A stretch of 64,000 nucleotides of DNA from Sphingomonadales bacterium Ga0077559 (GTDB lineage Bacteria > Pseudomonadota > Alphaproteobacteria > Sphingomonadales > Sphingomonadaceae): assembly GCA_001464315.1 (NCBI GenBank), contig LNFK01000034.1:1-64000 (forward strand), given 5' to 3'. The position numbers and the translations under genes are program-made. Numbering within the stretch: position 1 is the first letter of the stretch; each line of letters opens with the position of its first letter. Positions 31,960-40,426 of the stretch are shown piece after piece. The notes beneath the pieces were generated by a model. That model saw only the letters and a list, made by a program, of their open reading frames with translations. It had not been told where the DNA came from and did not search any database.

Positions 31960-33444
31960 TTATTCACCAGCCTTGGCGGATTTATATTTTTTTGTGTCGG
32001 CAAAATGCTGACCAAGCGCGATATGCAGATCGGCATCTTCCGCCGCGCCGCCCAGTTCGGTCTTGTCTGTCAGCTCGTCATTCGGCCCGTGATAATCGCT
32101 GCCGAGAAATTTCTGCATCAGGTCGAGATCGGCAAACGAGCCGCCAACCATCAGCGCCGGAACGCCCTTTTGCGTTAGCGCCCAGCCATCCTGCCGCTGG
32201 ATAAACGCATTGGCGTCGGTCGAGCTTTCGATATTCCGCCCGGCCTTCTTCGCAACCATTTCCACCGCATCATCAAGCTTGGTGGTGCCGCGTCCGATTA
32301 TCGCGACCTTCGATCCGCGCGGCGCAATCGCGATGGTATCGACATTCAACGAGATCACGATCTGGTCGAGCGGAAACACCGGCTTTTCGGCATAGGCATA
32401 AGCCCCAAGCAATCCGCTTTCTTCCCCCGTGGTCGCGACAAAATAGATATCGCGGTCATGCCGCTTCTTCGCCAGCCGTTCTGCGACTTCGTTCATCACC
32501 GCGATGCCGCTGGCATTGTCGACCGCGCCATTGCAAATCCGGTCGGGCGCGTCTTCGGGCGCGCAAATGCCAAGATGGTCCCAATGGCCCATGTAGAATA
32601 CCGCACCATTGCCTTTTTTCCGGCCCGCAATTTTGCCGATGACGTTTGAGCTGTTGAAGCGGTACACGTCGGTAGCCACCTTGAAATCCGCGTCGATGGC
32701 AAGCGCCTCGCCTGCATAATCCTTTTCCTTGGCATGCGCGCGCAGCTTGTCCCAGTCGCGTCCCGCAGCGGTAACCAGAGCCACGGCAAACTCGGTGCTG
32801 ATCCCGCCTTCCAACGGGGCGCGTTTTTCTAGGCTTTCCAGTCCGATTGGCCGCGACAGCAACAGCCGCCGTAAAGTCGCCCAGTTGCCCTGTGCGTCGC
32901 CGACAAAAATCACAGCCTCTGCGCCAGCCGCGATCAAAGCCTCCCGCCGTGCACGCGGCGACTTCAGTTTGTCGGGCACATTGTCCGCATCGAACAACAC
33001 GAGCGCAGCCTTGCCCGCAACATCGGCGGCAACCGATCCATCCGATGTCACCCCCGCGCCGGTAAACACCAGCGGCAAAGCGGATTTGTTATAATCCTTA
33101 TCTTTGCCGATGAGGATGATCTCGTCGGAAACGATGCGCAACTTGCGCTTTTTCGCGGTGAACGCATAAGTCGAGCTGCCCTGTCCTCGCTGAATCAACG
33201 GCACTGGATCGAACCAGCTACCGTCCGCTGCAGCCGGCTTTAGGCCTGCTTTTGCCCATTGCTCCGCAATATACTTTACTGTTTTGGCTTCGCCTTCGGT
33301 GCCCGGTTTGCGGCCTTCAAACTCGTCGCTCGCCAATATCTCGATATGTCCGCGCAGGTCAGCGTCGGTCACGCCCTTCGCCAGCACAGGCGTCGCCGCC
33401 AATAGCGCGATGCTCGTTAAAACTGCACTGGTGACAAGACGCAT
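31960..33444 (-). CDS. Exported M28-family zinc aminopeptidase with PA domain
   Basis: The 494-aa protein has a signal peptide (MRLVTSAVLTSIALLAATPVLA), a protease-associated insertion around residues 130-230 (KAALVLFDADN, AEAVIFVGDA) and an M28 catalytic domain. Zinc ligands fit GHWDHLG, GAVDNASG, TTGEESGLLG, NVDT and DYHGPND. It is therefore a probable periplasmic or outer-membrane-side metallo-aminopeptidase. Its stop is 52 bp from guaB; the citrate-lyase-like gene is 24 bp upstream. Confidence 0.9.
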   Translation of the reverse strand: MRLVTSAVLTSIALLAATPVLAKGVTDADLRGHIEILASDEFEGRKPGTEGEAKTVKYIAEQWAKAGLKPAAADGSWFDPVPLIQRGQGSSTYAFTAKKRKLRIVSDEIILIGKDKDYNKSALPLVFTGAGVTSDGSVAADVAGKAALVLFDADNVPDKLKSPRARREALIAAGAEAVIFVGDAQGNWATLRRLLLSRPIGLESLEKRAPLEGGISTEFAVALVTAAGRDWDKLRAHAKEKDYAGEALAIDADFKVATDVYRFNSSNVIGKIAGRKKGNGAVFYMGHWDHLGICAPEDAPDRICNGAVDNASGIAVMNEVAERLAKKRHDRDIYFVATTGEESGLLGAYAYAEKPVFPLDQIVISLNVDTIAIAPRGSKVAIIGRGTTKLDDAVEMVAKKAGRNIESSTDANAFIQRQDGWALTQKGVPALMVGGSFADLDLMQKFLGSDYHGPNDELTDKTELGGAAEDADLHIALGQHFADTKKYKSAKAGE

Positions 33445-33468
33445 GACATTCAGCTCCGGATGTTTCGA

Positions 33469-34290
33469 TCAGCGGTCACCCATCGCATGTCGGGAACGCT
33501 CTATCGTCATTTTGGCCTGCTCTACATGCATAGATTCAATCATGCGACCCTTAAAACGCTGCGCCCCGCCTCGGCTCGCCGCAATTAATTCTTCGGCTTC
33601 GGCAACCGCTGCGGCATCGGGTCCAAAGGCCTGGTTGGCGATGGCAAGCTGGCTCGGGTGGATCAGCGTCTTGCCGGTAAAACCGAATGTTGCACCTTGC
33701 CGGCATTCAACGTCGAAACCATCCATATCGTCCAGCCGGTTGCATACACCGTCAAACCGCGGTTTGCCCGCCGCCGATGCGGCGAGCACTATCGTCTGCA
33801 GCGCAAGCTGAAGCCCCTCGCGCTCCCGCCCTGGCTTGATGCCTGTTTCGGCGGCAATGTCGTTGGTTCCCACAATCAACCCCGCCACCGACGCATGCGC
33901 CGCAATTTCGCGCGCTGCATATAATCCCGCAGGTGTTTCGATCATCGCCAGTAATGGCAGGCCGATATCAGGCAGTGCACCTGCGCTTTCGACCTTGGGA
34001 AGCACCACCAAATCCACCGCACTGCCGCGCAACGCTGCAAGATCATCGGCATGATAAGCGCTATCAATGCCATTCGCGCGGATCGCCAGTATCTTGCCGC
34101 CGACGCCGGCCGCAACATAACCCAAAGCCGCCGCCCGCGCTTCGGCCTTCATCTCGTCGGGCACGGCATCTTCAAGGTCGATGATCAGCATATCGACGTC
34201 AAGCGAACGCGCCTTCTCCAACGCCCGTGCATTCGATGCTGGCACATATAATGCCGAGCGTACGAATTTGAGCTTTTCACCGATTTCCAT
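33469..34290 (-). CDS. HpcH/HpaI-family CoA-ester lyase (CitE-like)
   Basis: The 273-aa TIM-barrel protein begins FVRSALYVPASNARALEKA and carries MLIIDLEDAV, ILAIRANGIDS, LPKVESAG, MIETPAGLYAA and GTNDIA, the CitE/malyl-CoA lyase signature with acidic Mg2+ ligands. CitE-like stand-alone proteins cleave or form beta-hydroxyacyl-CoA such as malyl-CoA or citramalyl-CoA; the substrate here is unknown. No citrate lyase alpha or gamma subunit lies nearby. Divergent from the SPFH gene. Confidence 0.88.
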   Translation of the reverse strand: MEIGEKLKFVRSALYVPASNARALEKARSLDVDMLIIDLEDAVPDEMKAEARAAALGYVAAGVGGKILAIRANGIDSAYHADDLAALRGSAVDLVVLPKVESAGALPDIGLPLLAMIETPAGLYAAREIAAHASVAGLIVGTNDIAAETGIKPGREREGLQLALQTIVLAASAAGKPRFDGVCNRLDDMDGFDVECRQGATFGFTGKTLIHPSQLAIANQAFGPDAAAVAEAEELIAASRGGAQRFKGRMIESMHVEQAKMTIERSRHAMGDR

Positions 34291-34368
34291 ATCCGAAATG
34301 TCCGATTTTCCTTGGCAAGCTGTTCCATATCTAAGACAATCTGCGCCACGTCAAACGGGGGAAATTCT

Positions 34369-35289
34369 ATGGAATATTTTTTCGGCCTGCTCGCGCTGAT
34401 CGTCATCATTTTCGTGATGATGGGCGTCACTGTGGTCCAGCAAGGGTTTGTCTATACTATCGAGCGTTTTGGCCGCTTCACCCATGCGGCGCAACCGGGG
34501 CTGACCATCATCATTCCCTTTTTCGACCGCGTCGGCCGCAAGGTGAATGTGATGGAGCAAGTGCTCGACATTCCGGGGCAGGAAATCATTACCAAAGATA
34601 ACGCGATGGTCGGCGTCGACGCCGTCGTCTTCTTTCAGGTGCTCGATGCCGCCAAGGCCGCCTATGAGGTCAGCGACCTCTATGTCGCGATCATGCAGAT
34701 AACCACGACCAATCTGCGCACTGTAATGGGCAGCATGGACCTCGACGAGACGCTGTCAAAACGCGACGACATCAACGGTCGACTATTGTCAGTGGTCGAT
34801 CACGCGACTTCGCCCTGGGGCGTAAAAATCACCCGCGTCGAGGTCAAGGACATCCGTCCACCCGCCGACATCAGCAACGCCATGGCGCGGCAGATGAAGG
34901 CCGAACGCGAAAAGCGGGCGCAAATCCTCGAAGCCGAAGGCATGCGGGCCGCAGAAATCCTGCGCGCAGAGGGCGAGAAGCAAGGCGCAATCCTGCAAGC
35001 CGAAGGCCGCAAGGAAGCCGCCTTCCGCGACGCCGAAGCGCGCGAACGCGAAGCCGAGGCCGAAGCCAAGGCAACCGTCATGGTCTCCGAGTCTATCGCG
35101 TCATCGGGCACACAGGCGCTCAATTACTTCATCGCGCAGAAATATACCGAAGCGATCAGCCAGTTCGCAACCTCGCCCAATGCCAAGACGATATTGTTCC
35201 CGGTTGAGGCGACGCAGTTGATCGGTACGCTCGGCGGGATTGGCGAGTTGGCCAAGGCAGCGTTGGCAGATCAGGAGAAGAATAGCTGA
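34369..35289 (+). CDS. SPFH/band-7 membrane protein (QmcA/stomatin-like)
   Basis: The 306-aa protein has one N-terminal membrane helix (MEYFFGLLALIVIIFVMMG), the SPFH domain (VQQGFVYTIERFGRF...) and a long Glu/Ala/Arg-rich coiled coil around residues 180-245 before the C-terminal ALNYFIAQKY segment. Such proteins form oligomeric membrane scaffolds and interact with FtsH or NfeD. GGGGGAA precedes the ATG at 34369. The nfeD-like gene is next, a conserved pairing. Confidence 0.93.
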   Translation: MEYFFGLLALIVIIFVMMGVTVVQQGFVYTIERFGRFTHAAQPGLTIIIPFFDRVGRKVNVMEQVLDIPGQEIITKDNAMVGVDAVVFFQVLDAAKAAYEVSDLYVAIMQITTTNLRTVMGSMDLDETLSKRDDINGRLLSVVDHATSPWGVKITRVEVKDIRPPADISNAMARQMKAEREKRAQILEAEGMRAAEILRAEGEKQGAILQAEGRKEAAFRDAEAREREAEAEAKATVMVSESIASSGTQALNYFIAQKYTEAISQFATSPNAKTILFPVEATQLIGTLGGIGELAKAALADQEKNS

Positions 35290-35319
35290 CCAAAACCTCC
35301 ATCCAACACACCAAACTTG

Positions 35320-35343
35320 TCATTCCCGCGAAGGCGGGAATGA
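35320..35343. repeat. Palindromic intergenic repeat between SPFH and nfeD genes
   Basis: Ten-bp perfect arms TCATTCCCGC (35320-35329) and GCGGGAATGA (35334-35343) with a GAAG loop. The sequence TTGTCATTCCCGCGAAGGCG is a well-known type of dispersed bacterial repeat unit. It lies inside a presumed operon, so it would be transcribed as an mRNA hairpin. Confidence 0.7.
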
Positions 35344-35390
35344 GAAAATAGTGATAATGGGACATGGGTTCCGCAAACAGGGGAAATAAT

Positions 35391-35837
35391 ATGGCCGAAT
35401 GGCTCGACAGCATATCAACCCATTGGTTCTGGCTCTCGCTTGGCCTGATCCTCGGCGTCGCCGAAATGGTCGCACCGGGATTTTTCCTCATGTGGCTTGG
35501 CCTTGCCGCGATCATCGTCGGCGTGCTCGATTATTTCCTGCCGATCACCGTCGCCTATCAGGTCGCGATGTTCGCGATCCTGTCGGTGTTGACCGTATTT
35601 GCCGGCAAGAAATTCCTTCAGCAGAACCCGATTGAAACCGACGACCCCAAACTGAACGACCGCGGCGCAAGGCTGACCGGCGAAGTGGTCGAGGTGGTCG
35701 AAGCCATCGCCGACGGCCATGGCCGGGTGAAGGTCGGGGATTCGGTCTGGTCCGCGCGTGGTGCGGATGCTGGCGTTGGGGCGCGGGTTCGGGTGACGGG
35801 AGCCGATGGGGCGGTGTTGTTGGTAGAAGGGATTTAG
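35391..35837 (+). CDS. NfeD-like membrane protein
   Basis: The 148-aa protein has two to three membrane helices (HWFWLSLGLILGVAEMV, FLMWLGLAAIIVGVLDYF, VAMFAILSVLTVFAGK) and a C-terminal OB-fold NfeD domain (LTGEVVEVVEAIADGHGRV...GADGAVLLVEGI). It is the short form without the ClpP-class protease domain. NfeD partners stabilise SPFH assemblies, which fits the gene just upstream. AGGGGA precedes the ATG at 35391. Confidence 0.92.
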   Translation: MAEWLDSISTHWFWLSLGLILGVAEMVAPGFFLMWLGLAAIIVGVLDYFLPITVAYQVAMFAILSVLTVFAGKKFLQQNPIETDDPKLNDRGARLTGEVVEVVEAIADGHGRVKVGDSVWSARGADAGVGARVRVTGADGAVLLVEGI

Positions 35838-35852
35838 ATGCTCAATGAATAA

Positions 35853-36164
35853 AATTGGGTCGCAACTATTTTATCTAGGCTAACAAAATCGGCAGTTGTC
35901 CCGGAGGGACGGTCTGATGAAATATATCGGCCTTACACGACGCAGTTCGATCTTGAGCTTGATGCAGAAGATCTGCGGAGCAATATCCCAAAAGCTAGCC
36001 CTGACAAGTCCAAAGGCTGGCTCGAAGCAAGTGACTACGCATGGAATAAAGCAATTGAAGCTGCCAAGGCTATTTACGAGACATTTTCCTCACATTCTGC
36101 GAATTACATTCTCCCGGTTTCCAGGTTTGCGCAAATCATGCCACTGGCAGCACGAGTAATGTGA
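35853..36164 (+). pseudogene. Probable frameshifted remnant of a small gene
   Basis: One plus-strand frame is open from 35853 to the stop at 36162-36164 and reads like real protein: ...QFDLELDAEDLRSNIP, then SKGWLEASDYAWNKAIEAA and ANYILPVSRFAQIMPLAARV. It has no usable start codon near its beginning. A strong GGAGGGA (35903-35909) and ATG (35917) sit in the next frame, seven bases apart, giving MKYIG before that frame becomes Arg/Ser-rich nonsense. A single-base indel near 35930 would join the two into an 80-aa protein. I therefore read it as a decayed gene, not a working one; family unknown. The rest of the 420-bp interval 35838-36257 holds only repeats. Confidence 0.4.
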
Positions 36165-36200
36165 GCCCCCTTCGAAAAGCTCAGCACAGGCTTAGTGTGA
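36162..36200. repeat. REP-like intergenic repeat after the gene remnant
   Basis: TGAGC (36162-36166) pairs with GCTCA (36179-36183) and CACA (36185-36188) with TGTG (36196-36199). The core CCTTCGAAAAGCTCAGCAC resembles the widespread CCTTCGACAAGCTCAG type of dispersed repeat. It begins inside the stop codon of the decayed frame, which suggests insertion or duplication at that point. Confidence 0.4.
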
Positions 36201-36257
36201 CCTTTCACGCAAGGACACCCCCGCCACAGCGTCACCTTCCTCAGAAATCTACCAGTT

Positions 36258-36905
36258 TTACCGCGCGAACTTGCCTGCCATGCCGATGATGTCGTCGAGC
36301 GGATTGCCGTTGCCGTCCATATCGAGCATCGACGCCAGACCGCCCAAGCCGGCACCTGCAGGTGCCGACTGCTGGCCGCCGCCGATCGCGCCGTCCAAGA
36401 CGTTGCCCAGCATCCCGCCCAAACCGCCGCCGTCTGACGCCTGACCACCGCCACCGAGCATTCCGCCGAGGAGCCCGCCCAAGCCACCGCCTTCCCCACT
36501 GCCGCTTTGTTTTGCCATGTAGCCGGCCACCAGCATTGCCAATATCGGCAGCATTTTCTTGAGAAGCGAGGGGTCGATGCCGGTCTGCGCAGATGCATTA
36601 CCCGCAACTTGACGGCTGACATCTTTCGAACCGAAAATCTGGCCGAGCACATCATTGCCCTTCTCTACCGGCGTCGGCTCCGGGCTAACCACGGAGTCGA
36701 ACAAGCCACCACCTCCGAGCTGTCCAAGCAAACCGCCAAGCCCTTCCAGTCCGCCGGGCTGCGCCTGCGTCGTTTTCTTGAAACCGCCCAAGATTGCGGG
36801 CAGCAATGCAGCCGCACCAGCTTCGGCATCGGATTCGTTGACGCCCAGTTGCTGTGCGACCTGACCGATTGCGCCGGTCTGTTTCAATATGCTTGCGATA
36901 TCCAT
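36258..36905 (-). CDS. DUF937 family glycine-rich protein
   Basis: The 215-aa protein starts MDIASILKQTGAIGQVAQQLGV, the DUF937/YidB-like motif, with helical ALLPAILGGFKK, a long Gly-rich segment (GGGLGGLLGGMLGGGG type) between about residues 135 and 185, and a C-terminal LDMDGNGNPLDD that resembles an EF-hand loop (DxDxNx). No signal peptide is seen. The function of the family is unknown. It is divergent from the DUF3597 gene and lies beside the gene-remnant interval. Confidence 0.8.
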   Translation of the reverse strand: MDIASILKQTGAIGQVAQQLGVNESDAEAGAAALLPAILGGFKKTTQAQPGGLEGLGGLLGQLGGGGLFDSVVSPEPTPVEKGNDVLGQIFGSKDVSRQVAGNASAQTGIDPSLLKKMLPILAMLVAGYMAKQSGSGEGGGLGGLLGGMLGGGGQASDGGGLGGMLGNVLDGAIGGGQQSAPAGAGLGGLASMLDMDGNGNPLDDIIGMAGKFAR

Positions 36906-37102
36906 GAAAATGCTCCTCCGATTTGGTTACAAGGTGCGCTGAAACCTCTGGATTGGCAAGACTGCTTAAGGGCCGCCGACATCCAAAATGCGCCGATTTT
37001 ACAAGCGCCCCGACTTTCGTTCTCCCCAAAGCTAGCCATCCGGTCTATAGCATCTTGTCTCGGTCAGATCCCCCGGCCGATATCGTATCGCAGGAGAGAA
37101 TC

Positions 37103-37480
37103 ATGGGTATTTTCAGCAGTATTAAAGACGCCATTTTTGGCAAAAAGGCCGTTGCGGCAACCACCCCCGCGCCGTCTGCAATTCCTCTTGATACCACACC
37201 CTCCGCGCCTGAGCCGGTTGCCGTGACGGAAGTCGATGTCATCGCCAATTTGGAAGAAATGGCCTCTGGCAAAGATCTGAACTGGCGCACATCGATTGTC
37301 GACCTAATGAAGCTGCTCGGCATGGACGCCTCGCTTCAAGAGCGCAAAGATCTTGCCATGGAGCTGGGCTATACCGGCGAACTCGAAGGTAGCGCCGAGA
37401 TGAATATCTGGCTGCACAAGGCCGTTATGCGCGAACTCGCTGCCAATGGCGGCAAGGTTCCTGCCGAATTGCTCGACTAA
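37103..37480 (+). CDS. DUF3597 domain protein
   Basis: The 125-aa protein begins MGIFSSIKDAIFGKK, has a Pro/Ala/Thr-rich linker and ends with the compact helical DUF3597 domain (LNWRTSIVDLMKLLGMD, LGYTGELEGSAEMNIWLHKAVM). The role of this domain is unknown to me. AGGAGA at 37092-37097 supports the ATG at 37103. Earlier in-frame starts would lie in the DUF937 promoter region. It ends in CTAA shared with the stop of the next, convergent gene. Confidence 0.85.
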   Translation: MGIFSSIKDAIFGKKAVAATTPAPSAIPLDTTPSAPEPVAVTEVDVIANLEEMASGKDLNWRTSIVDLMKLLGMDASLQERKDLAMELGYTGELEGSAEMNIWLHKAVMRELAANGGKVPAELLD

Positions 37481-37929
37481 ATTTCGCTTAAACTGGCGCG
37501 GTCGGCGGGGACGAACCCTCGCCGCGCCGGTACCGAAAACAGCAATTCCTTCGAATAAAAACGCAGAGGCAAATCCCGCTGTCCCCGCGGTGACAATAGC
37601 AGTGAGTTGACCGCATCATGAAGCGACATCTCATGACCAACCTCCGCCAGATGCGCCTTTACGCCAGCGATGTAGACCTGCGTAATCGTCTCATGATAGC
37701 CTTGGGTGTCATCATTCACCCCGCCCACCGACTCATTATATCCGGAAATAATGCCGGGCAGTTCCCGCTTGATGTCGATATCAGGCCGGTTGCGGACAAT
37801 CCACGTACACGCCGCCAGATGCGCCTCATGCGTCCATTCTTCACGCGGCAAGCTGCGCGCCAGCAGCCCTTCGCCGATATGGACGATAGACGCGTCGTTG
37901 TGGAACAAGCGGATTTCGAATGCGGACAT
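37477..37929 (-). CDS. Conserved-looking hypothetical protein
   Basis: The 150-aa soluble protein has the striking segment EEWTHEAHLAACTWIVRNRP and a second His in HETITQVYIAG, so a metal-binding or helical-bundle role is possible, but I recognise no family with confidence. It lies 39 bp downstream of pckA on the same strand. Its start codon sits inside one arm of an inverted repeat (37923-37937), and there is no good Shine-Dalgarno, so translation may be controlled by RNA structure. Confidence 0.7.
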   Translation of the reverse strand: MSAFEIRLFHNDASIVHIGEGLLARSLPREEWTHEAHLAACTWIVRNRPDIDIKRELPGIISGYNESVGGVNDDTQGYHETITQVYIAGVKAHLAEVGHEMSLHDAVNSLLLSPRGQRDLPLRFYSKELLFSVPARRGFVPADRASLSEI

Positions 37930-37965
37930 TTCCGGGCTTTCTAATGTCGCCCGGAATGTCCGGGC
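37923..37965 (-). promoter_or_regulatory. Mutually exclusive hairpins over the start codon downstream of pckA
   Basis: On the minus-strand transcript a short hairpin GCCCGG-ACATT-CCGGGC (37965-37949) directly follows pckA. Alternatively CGGACATTCCGGGC (37962-37949) pairs with GCCCGGAAATGTCCG (37937-37923) through 14 pairs with one bulged A. That second arm contains the ATG of the next gene. The two folds share the same bases, so they exclude each other. It could be a pckA terminator, a translational switch, or both. Confidence 0.45.
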
Positions 37966-37968
37966 CGG

Positions 37969-39570
37969 TTAAGCGGCTTTCGGCGCTGACTGCCTTACGC
38001 CTTCATCGACATGATCGGCAAATTGCGCGAAGTTATCAATGAATTGCTGCACCAGATTTTGCGCGGTCGCGTCATAGTCCGCCTTGTCTGCCCATGCCTC
38101 GCGTGGATCGAGGATGGCGCTGTCGACGCCCGGAACCGCAACAGGAAATTCGAAGCCAAAGTTCGGGTCCTTGCGGAATTCGGCATTGTTAAGGCTACCA
38201 TCAAGTGCAGCATTTAGAAGCGCGCGGGTCGCCTTGATTGGCATCCGGCTGATGCCCGGCATAGTTGCCTTGCCGCCGGTCCAACCGGTATTGACCAGCC
38301 AGCACTGAACCGCACCTTTTGCGATCCGCTCCTTGAGCAGGTTGCCATAAACGCTTGGATGGCGTGGCATAAACGGCGCGCCGAAACAGGTCGAGAAAGT
38401 CGCTTCCGGCTCGGTTACGCCGATTTCGGTGCCCGCCACGCGTGCAGTGTAGCCCGACAGGAAGTGATACATTGCCTGCTCTGGCGTCAGCTTTGCAATC
38501 GGAGGCAGCACGCCATAAGCGTCGGCGGTGAGCATGATGATATTCTTCGGAACCGGCCCCATATTCTTTTCAGATGCATTCGGAATGAACTCGATGGGAT
38601 AAGATCCGCGACTGTTTTCAGCCAAGCTGGCATCGTCGAAATCGAGCTCGCGGGTAACCGGGTTCATCACGACATTTTCTAGCACCGTGCCGAAACGCTT
38701 GGTGGTAGCGAAGATTTCGGGCTCGGCCTCTTCCGATAAGCGGATCATTTTGGCGTAGCATCCGCCCTCGAAGTTGAACACCGCAGTGTCCGACCAGCCA
38801 TGCTCGTCATCGCCGATCAATGTGCGGCTTGCATCAGCGGAGAGCGTGGTTTTGCCGGTGCCCGACAGTCCGAAAAACACCGCAGTGTCGCCATTGGCGC
38901 CGATATTGGCCGAGCAATGCATCGGCATCACGCCCTTTGCAGGCAACAGATAATTCAGGATACCGAAAACCGACTTCTTCATTTCGCCGGCATAAGCCGT
39001 GCCGCCGATCAGGATCAGTTTCTCGGTAAAATTAACCGCGACGACGGTCTCACTGCGGCAACCGTGGCGCGCGGGATCGGCGCGGAAGCTTGGCAAATCG
39101 ATGATCGTATATTCCGGCACGAAGCTCGCCAACTCGTCGTTGGTAGGACGAACCAGCAAAGTCCGAATGAACAGATTGTGCCAGGCCAACTCGTTGATGA
39201 CACGCACATTAACGCGATGCTCGGGTTGCGATCCACCGAACAGGTCGGCGACATAGAGTTTCGCCTTGCCGTCCAAAGCCGCGAGAAAATCCGCCTTCAG
39301 CGCGGTAAAATGTGCCGGATCCATCGCAACGTTGGTCTTGCCCCACCAGATCGTGTTTTCGGTTTCGGCGTCGCGAACGATATATTTGTCCTTAGCCGAC
39401 CGTCCGGTGTGCAAGCCGGTCTTGACCACCAAAGGTCCGTATTTCGCTAACATGCCCTCATTGTTCGCGAGTGCTGCTTCGACCAGAGGTGCAGTGCCCA
39501 GATTGGTGAACAAATCAGCCCCGGTTGAAATACCTTGCTGTTCGAGGGAAATATTGAGGGCAGTTGACAT
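37969..39570 (-). CDS. pckA: Phosphoenolpyruvate carboxykinase (ATP)
   Basis: PckA converts oxaloacetate and ATP to PEP in gluconeogenesis. The 533-aa protein has the kinase-1a P-loop [15 protein letters not shown], the PEPCK-specific [17 protein letters not shown] region before it, the Mg/Mn site [11 protein letters not shown] and the [11 protein letters not shown] substrate-binding part. The ATG at 39570 is preceded by GGAG. An in-frame start at 39630 adds 20 unlikely residues. It is divergent from chvI, the classic alphaproteobacterial arrangement linking this gene to the ChvG-ChvI system. Confidence 0.97.
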   Translation of the reverse strand: MSTALNISLEQQGISTGADLFTNLGTAPLVEAALANNEGMLAKYGPLVVKTGLHTGRSAKDKYIVRDAETENTIWWGKTNVAMDPAHFTALKADFLAALDGKAKLYVADLFGGSQPEHRVNVRVINELAWHNLFIRTLLVRPTNDELASFVPEYTIIDLPSFRADPARHGCRSETVVAVNFTEKLILIGGTAYAGEMKKSVFGILNYLLPAKGVMPMHCSANIGANGDTAVFFGLSGTGKTTLSADASRTLIGDDEHGWSDTAVFNFEGGCYAKMIRLSEEAEPEIFATTKRFGTVLENVVMNPVTRELDFDDASLAENSRGSYPIEFIPNASEKNMGPVPKNIIMLTADAYGVLPPIAKLTPEQAMYHFLSGYTARVAGTEIGVTEPEATFSTCFGAPFMPRHPSVYGNLLKERIAKGAVQCWLVNTGWTGGKATMPGISRMPIKATRALLNAALDGSLNNAEFRKDPNFGFEFPVAVPGVDSAILDPREAWADKADYDATAQNLVQQFIDNFAQFADHVDEGVRQSAPKAA

Positions 39571-39718
39571 GAAATCGATCTCCGGTCCGGCGGGAAAACA
39601 TATTATCGAATCTTGGGAATACGTATGCATTAGAACATGCTGGGCCGTTAGCGAAGAGTCATCGCGCCGTCAAACGCTATGGATTGAACCCGCGCCGCCG
39701 CACCACTATAGCCGGTCT

Positions 39719-40426
39719 ATGAGTGCAACTATCGCCCTGGTCGACGACGACCGGAACATCCTGACCTCGGTATCGATCGCGATGCAGTCCGAAGGTTACG
39801 TCACCCGGCTATATCCGGATGGCGAGACGGCGTTAAAAGCATTGATCGAAAATCCAGCCGACCTTGGCATTTTCGATATTAAGATGCCACGCATGGACGG
39901 CCTCGAACTTCTTCGCCGCCTGCGCGAAAAGAGCGCGATGCCGGTTATTTTTCTGACGTCGAAGGACGAAGAGCTGGATGAAGCGCTCGGTCTTGCGATG
40001 GGTGCTGATGATTATATCACCAAACCTTTTTCGCAGCGGTTGTTGATAGCGAGAGTTAAGGCGATTTTGCGCAGGGCTACTTATGACAAGGCTCCGGTCA
40101 ACGGCGAGGCGTCGGAAGAGCCCGAACCCATGATTCGCGGCAAGCTCGAAATGGACCCTGCCAGGCACCACGTGAAATGGGCTGGTAAAACGCTCACGCT
40201 CACGGTCACCGAGTTTATGATCCTTGAGGCTCTGGCAAACCGGCCGGGCGTTGTGCGTACCCGTGACCAGCTAATGGATGCTGCCTATCAGGATGACGTC
40301 TATGTCGATGACCGGACCATTGACAGTCATATTAAAAGATTGCGCCGCAAGTTCCGCGAAGTAGACCCAGATTTTTCAGCAATCGACACGCTCTATGGTG
40401 CCGGGTACCGTTTTGCAGACAGCTGA
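39719..40426 (+). CDS. chvI: OmpR-family response regulator ChvI
   Basis: The 235-aa protein has a receiver domain ([11 protein letters not shown], phospho-acceptor Asp in [11 protein letters not shown], Lys in ITKPFSQ) and a C-terminal OmpR winged helix ([32 protein letters not shown]...). The DIKMPRMDG and [23 protein letters not shown] stretches are typical of ChvI/ExoS-ChvI regulators that control envelope stress, acid response and carbon metabolism. The start at 39719 places DDD at residues 9-11. chvG follows and overlaps it by 32 bp. Confidence 0.95.
   Translation: MSATIALVDDDRNILTSVSIAMQSEGYVTRLYPDGETALKALIENPADLGIFDIKMPRMDGLELLRRLREKSAMPVIFLTSKDEELDEALGLAMGADDYITKPFSQRLLIARVKAILRRATYDKAPVNGEASEEPEPMIRGKLEMDPARHHVKWAGKTLTLTVTEFMILEALANRPGVVRTRDQLMDAAYQDDVYVDDRTIDSHIKRLRRKFREVDPDFSAIDTLYGAGYRFADS

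Noticed and set aside
35896..36159. Frame with a good GGAGGGA-ATG (35917) as a real 87-aa gene
   Set aside because: After MKYIG it becomes Arg/Ser-rich; the adjacent frame has natural protein composition, so the intact gene reading is unlikely.
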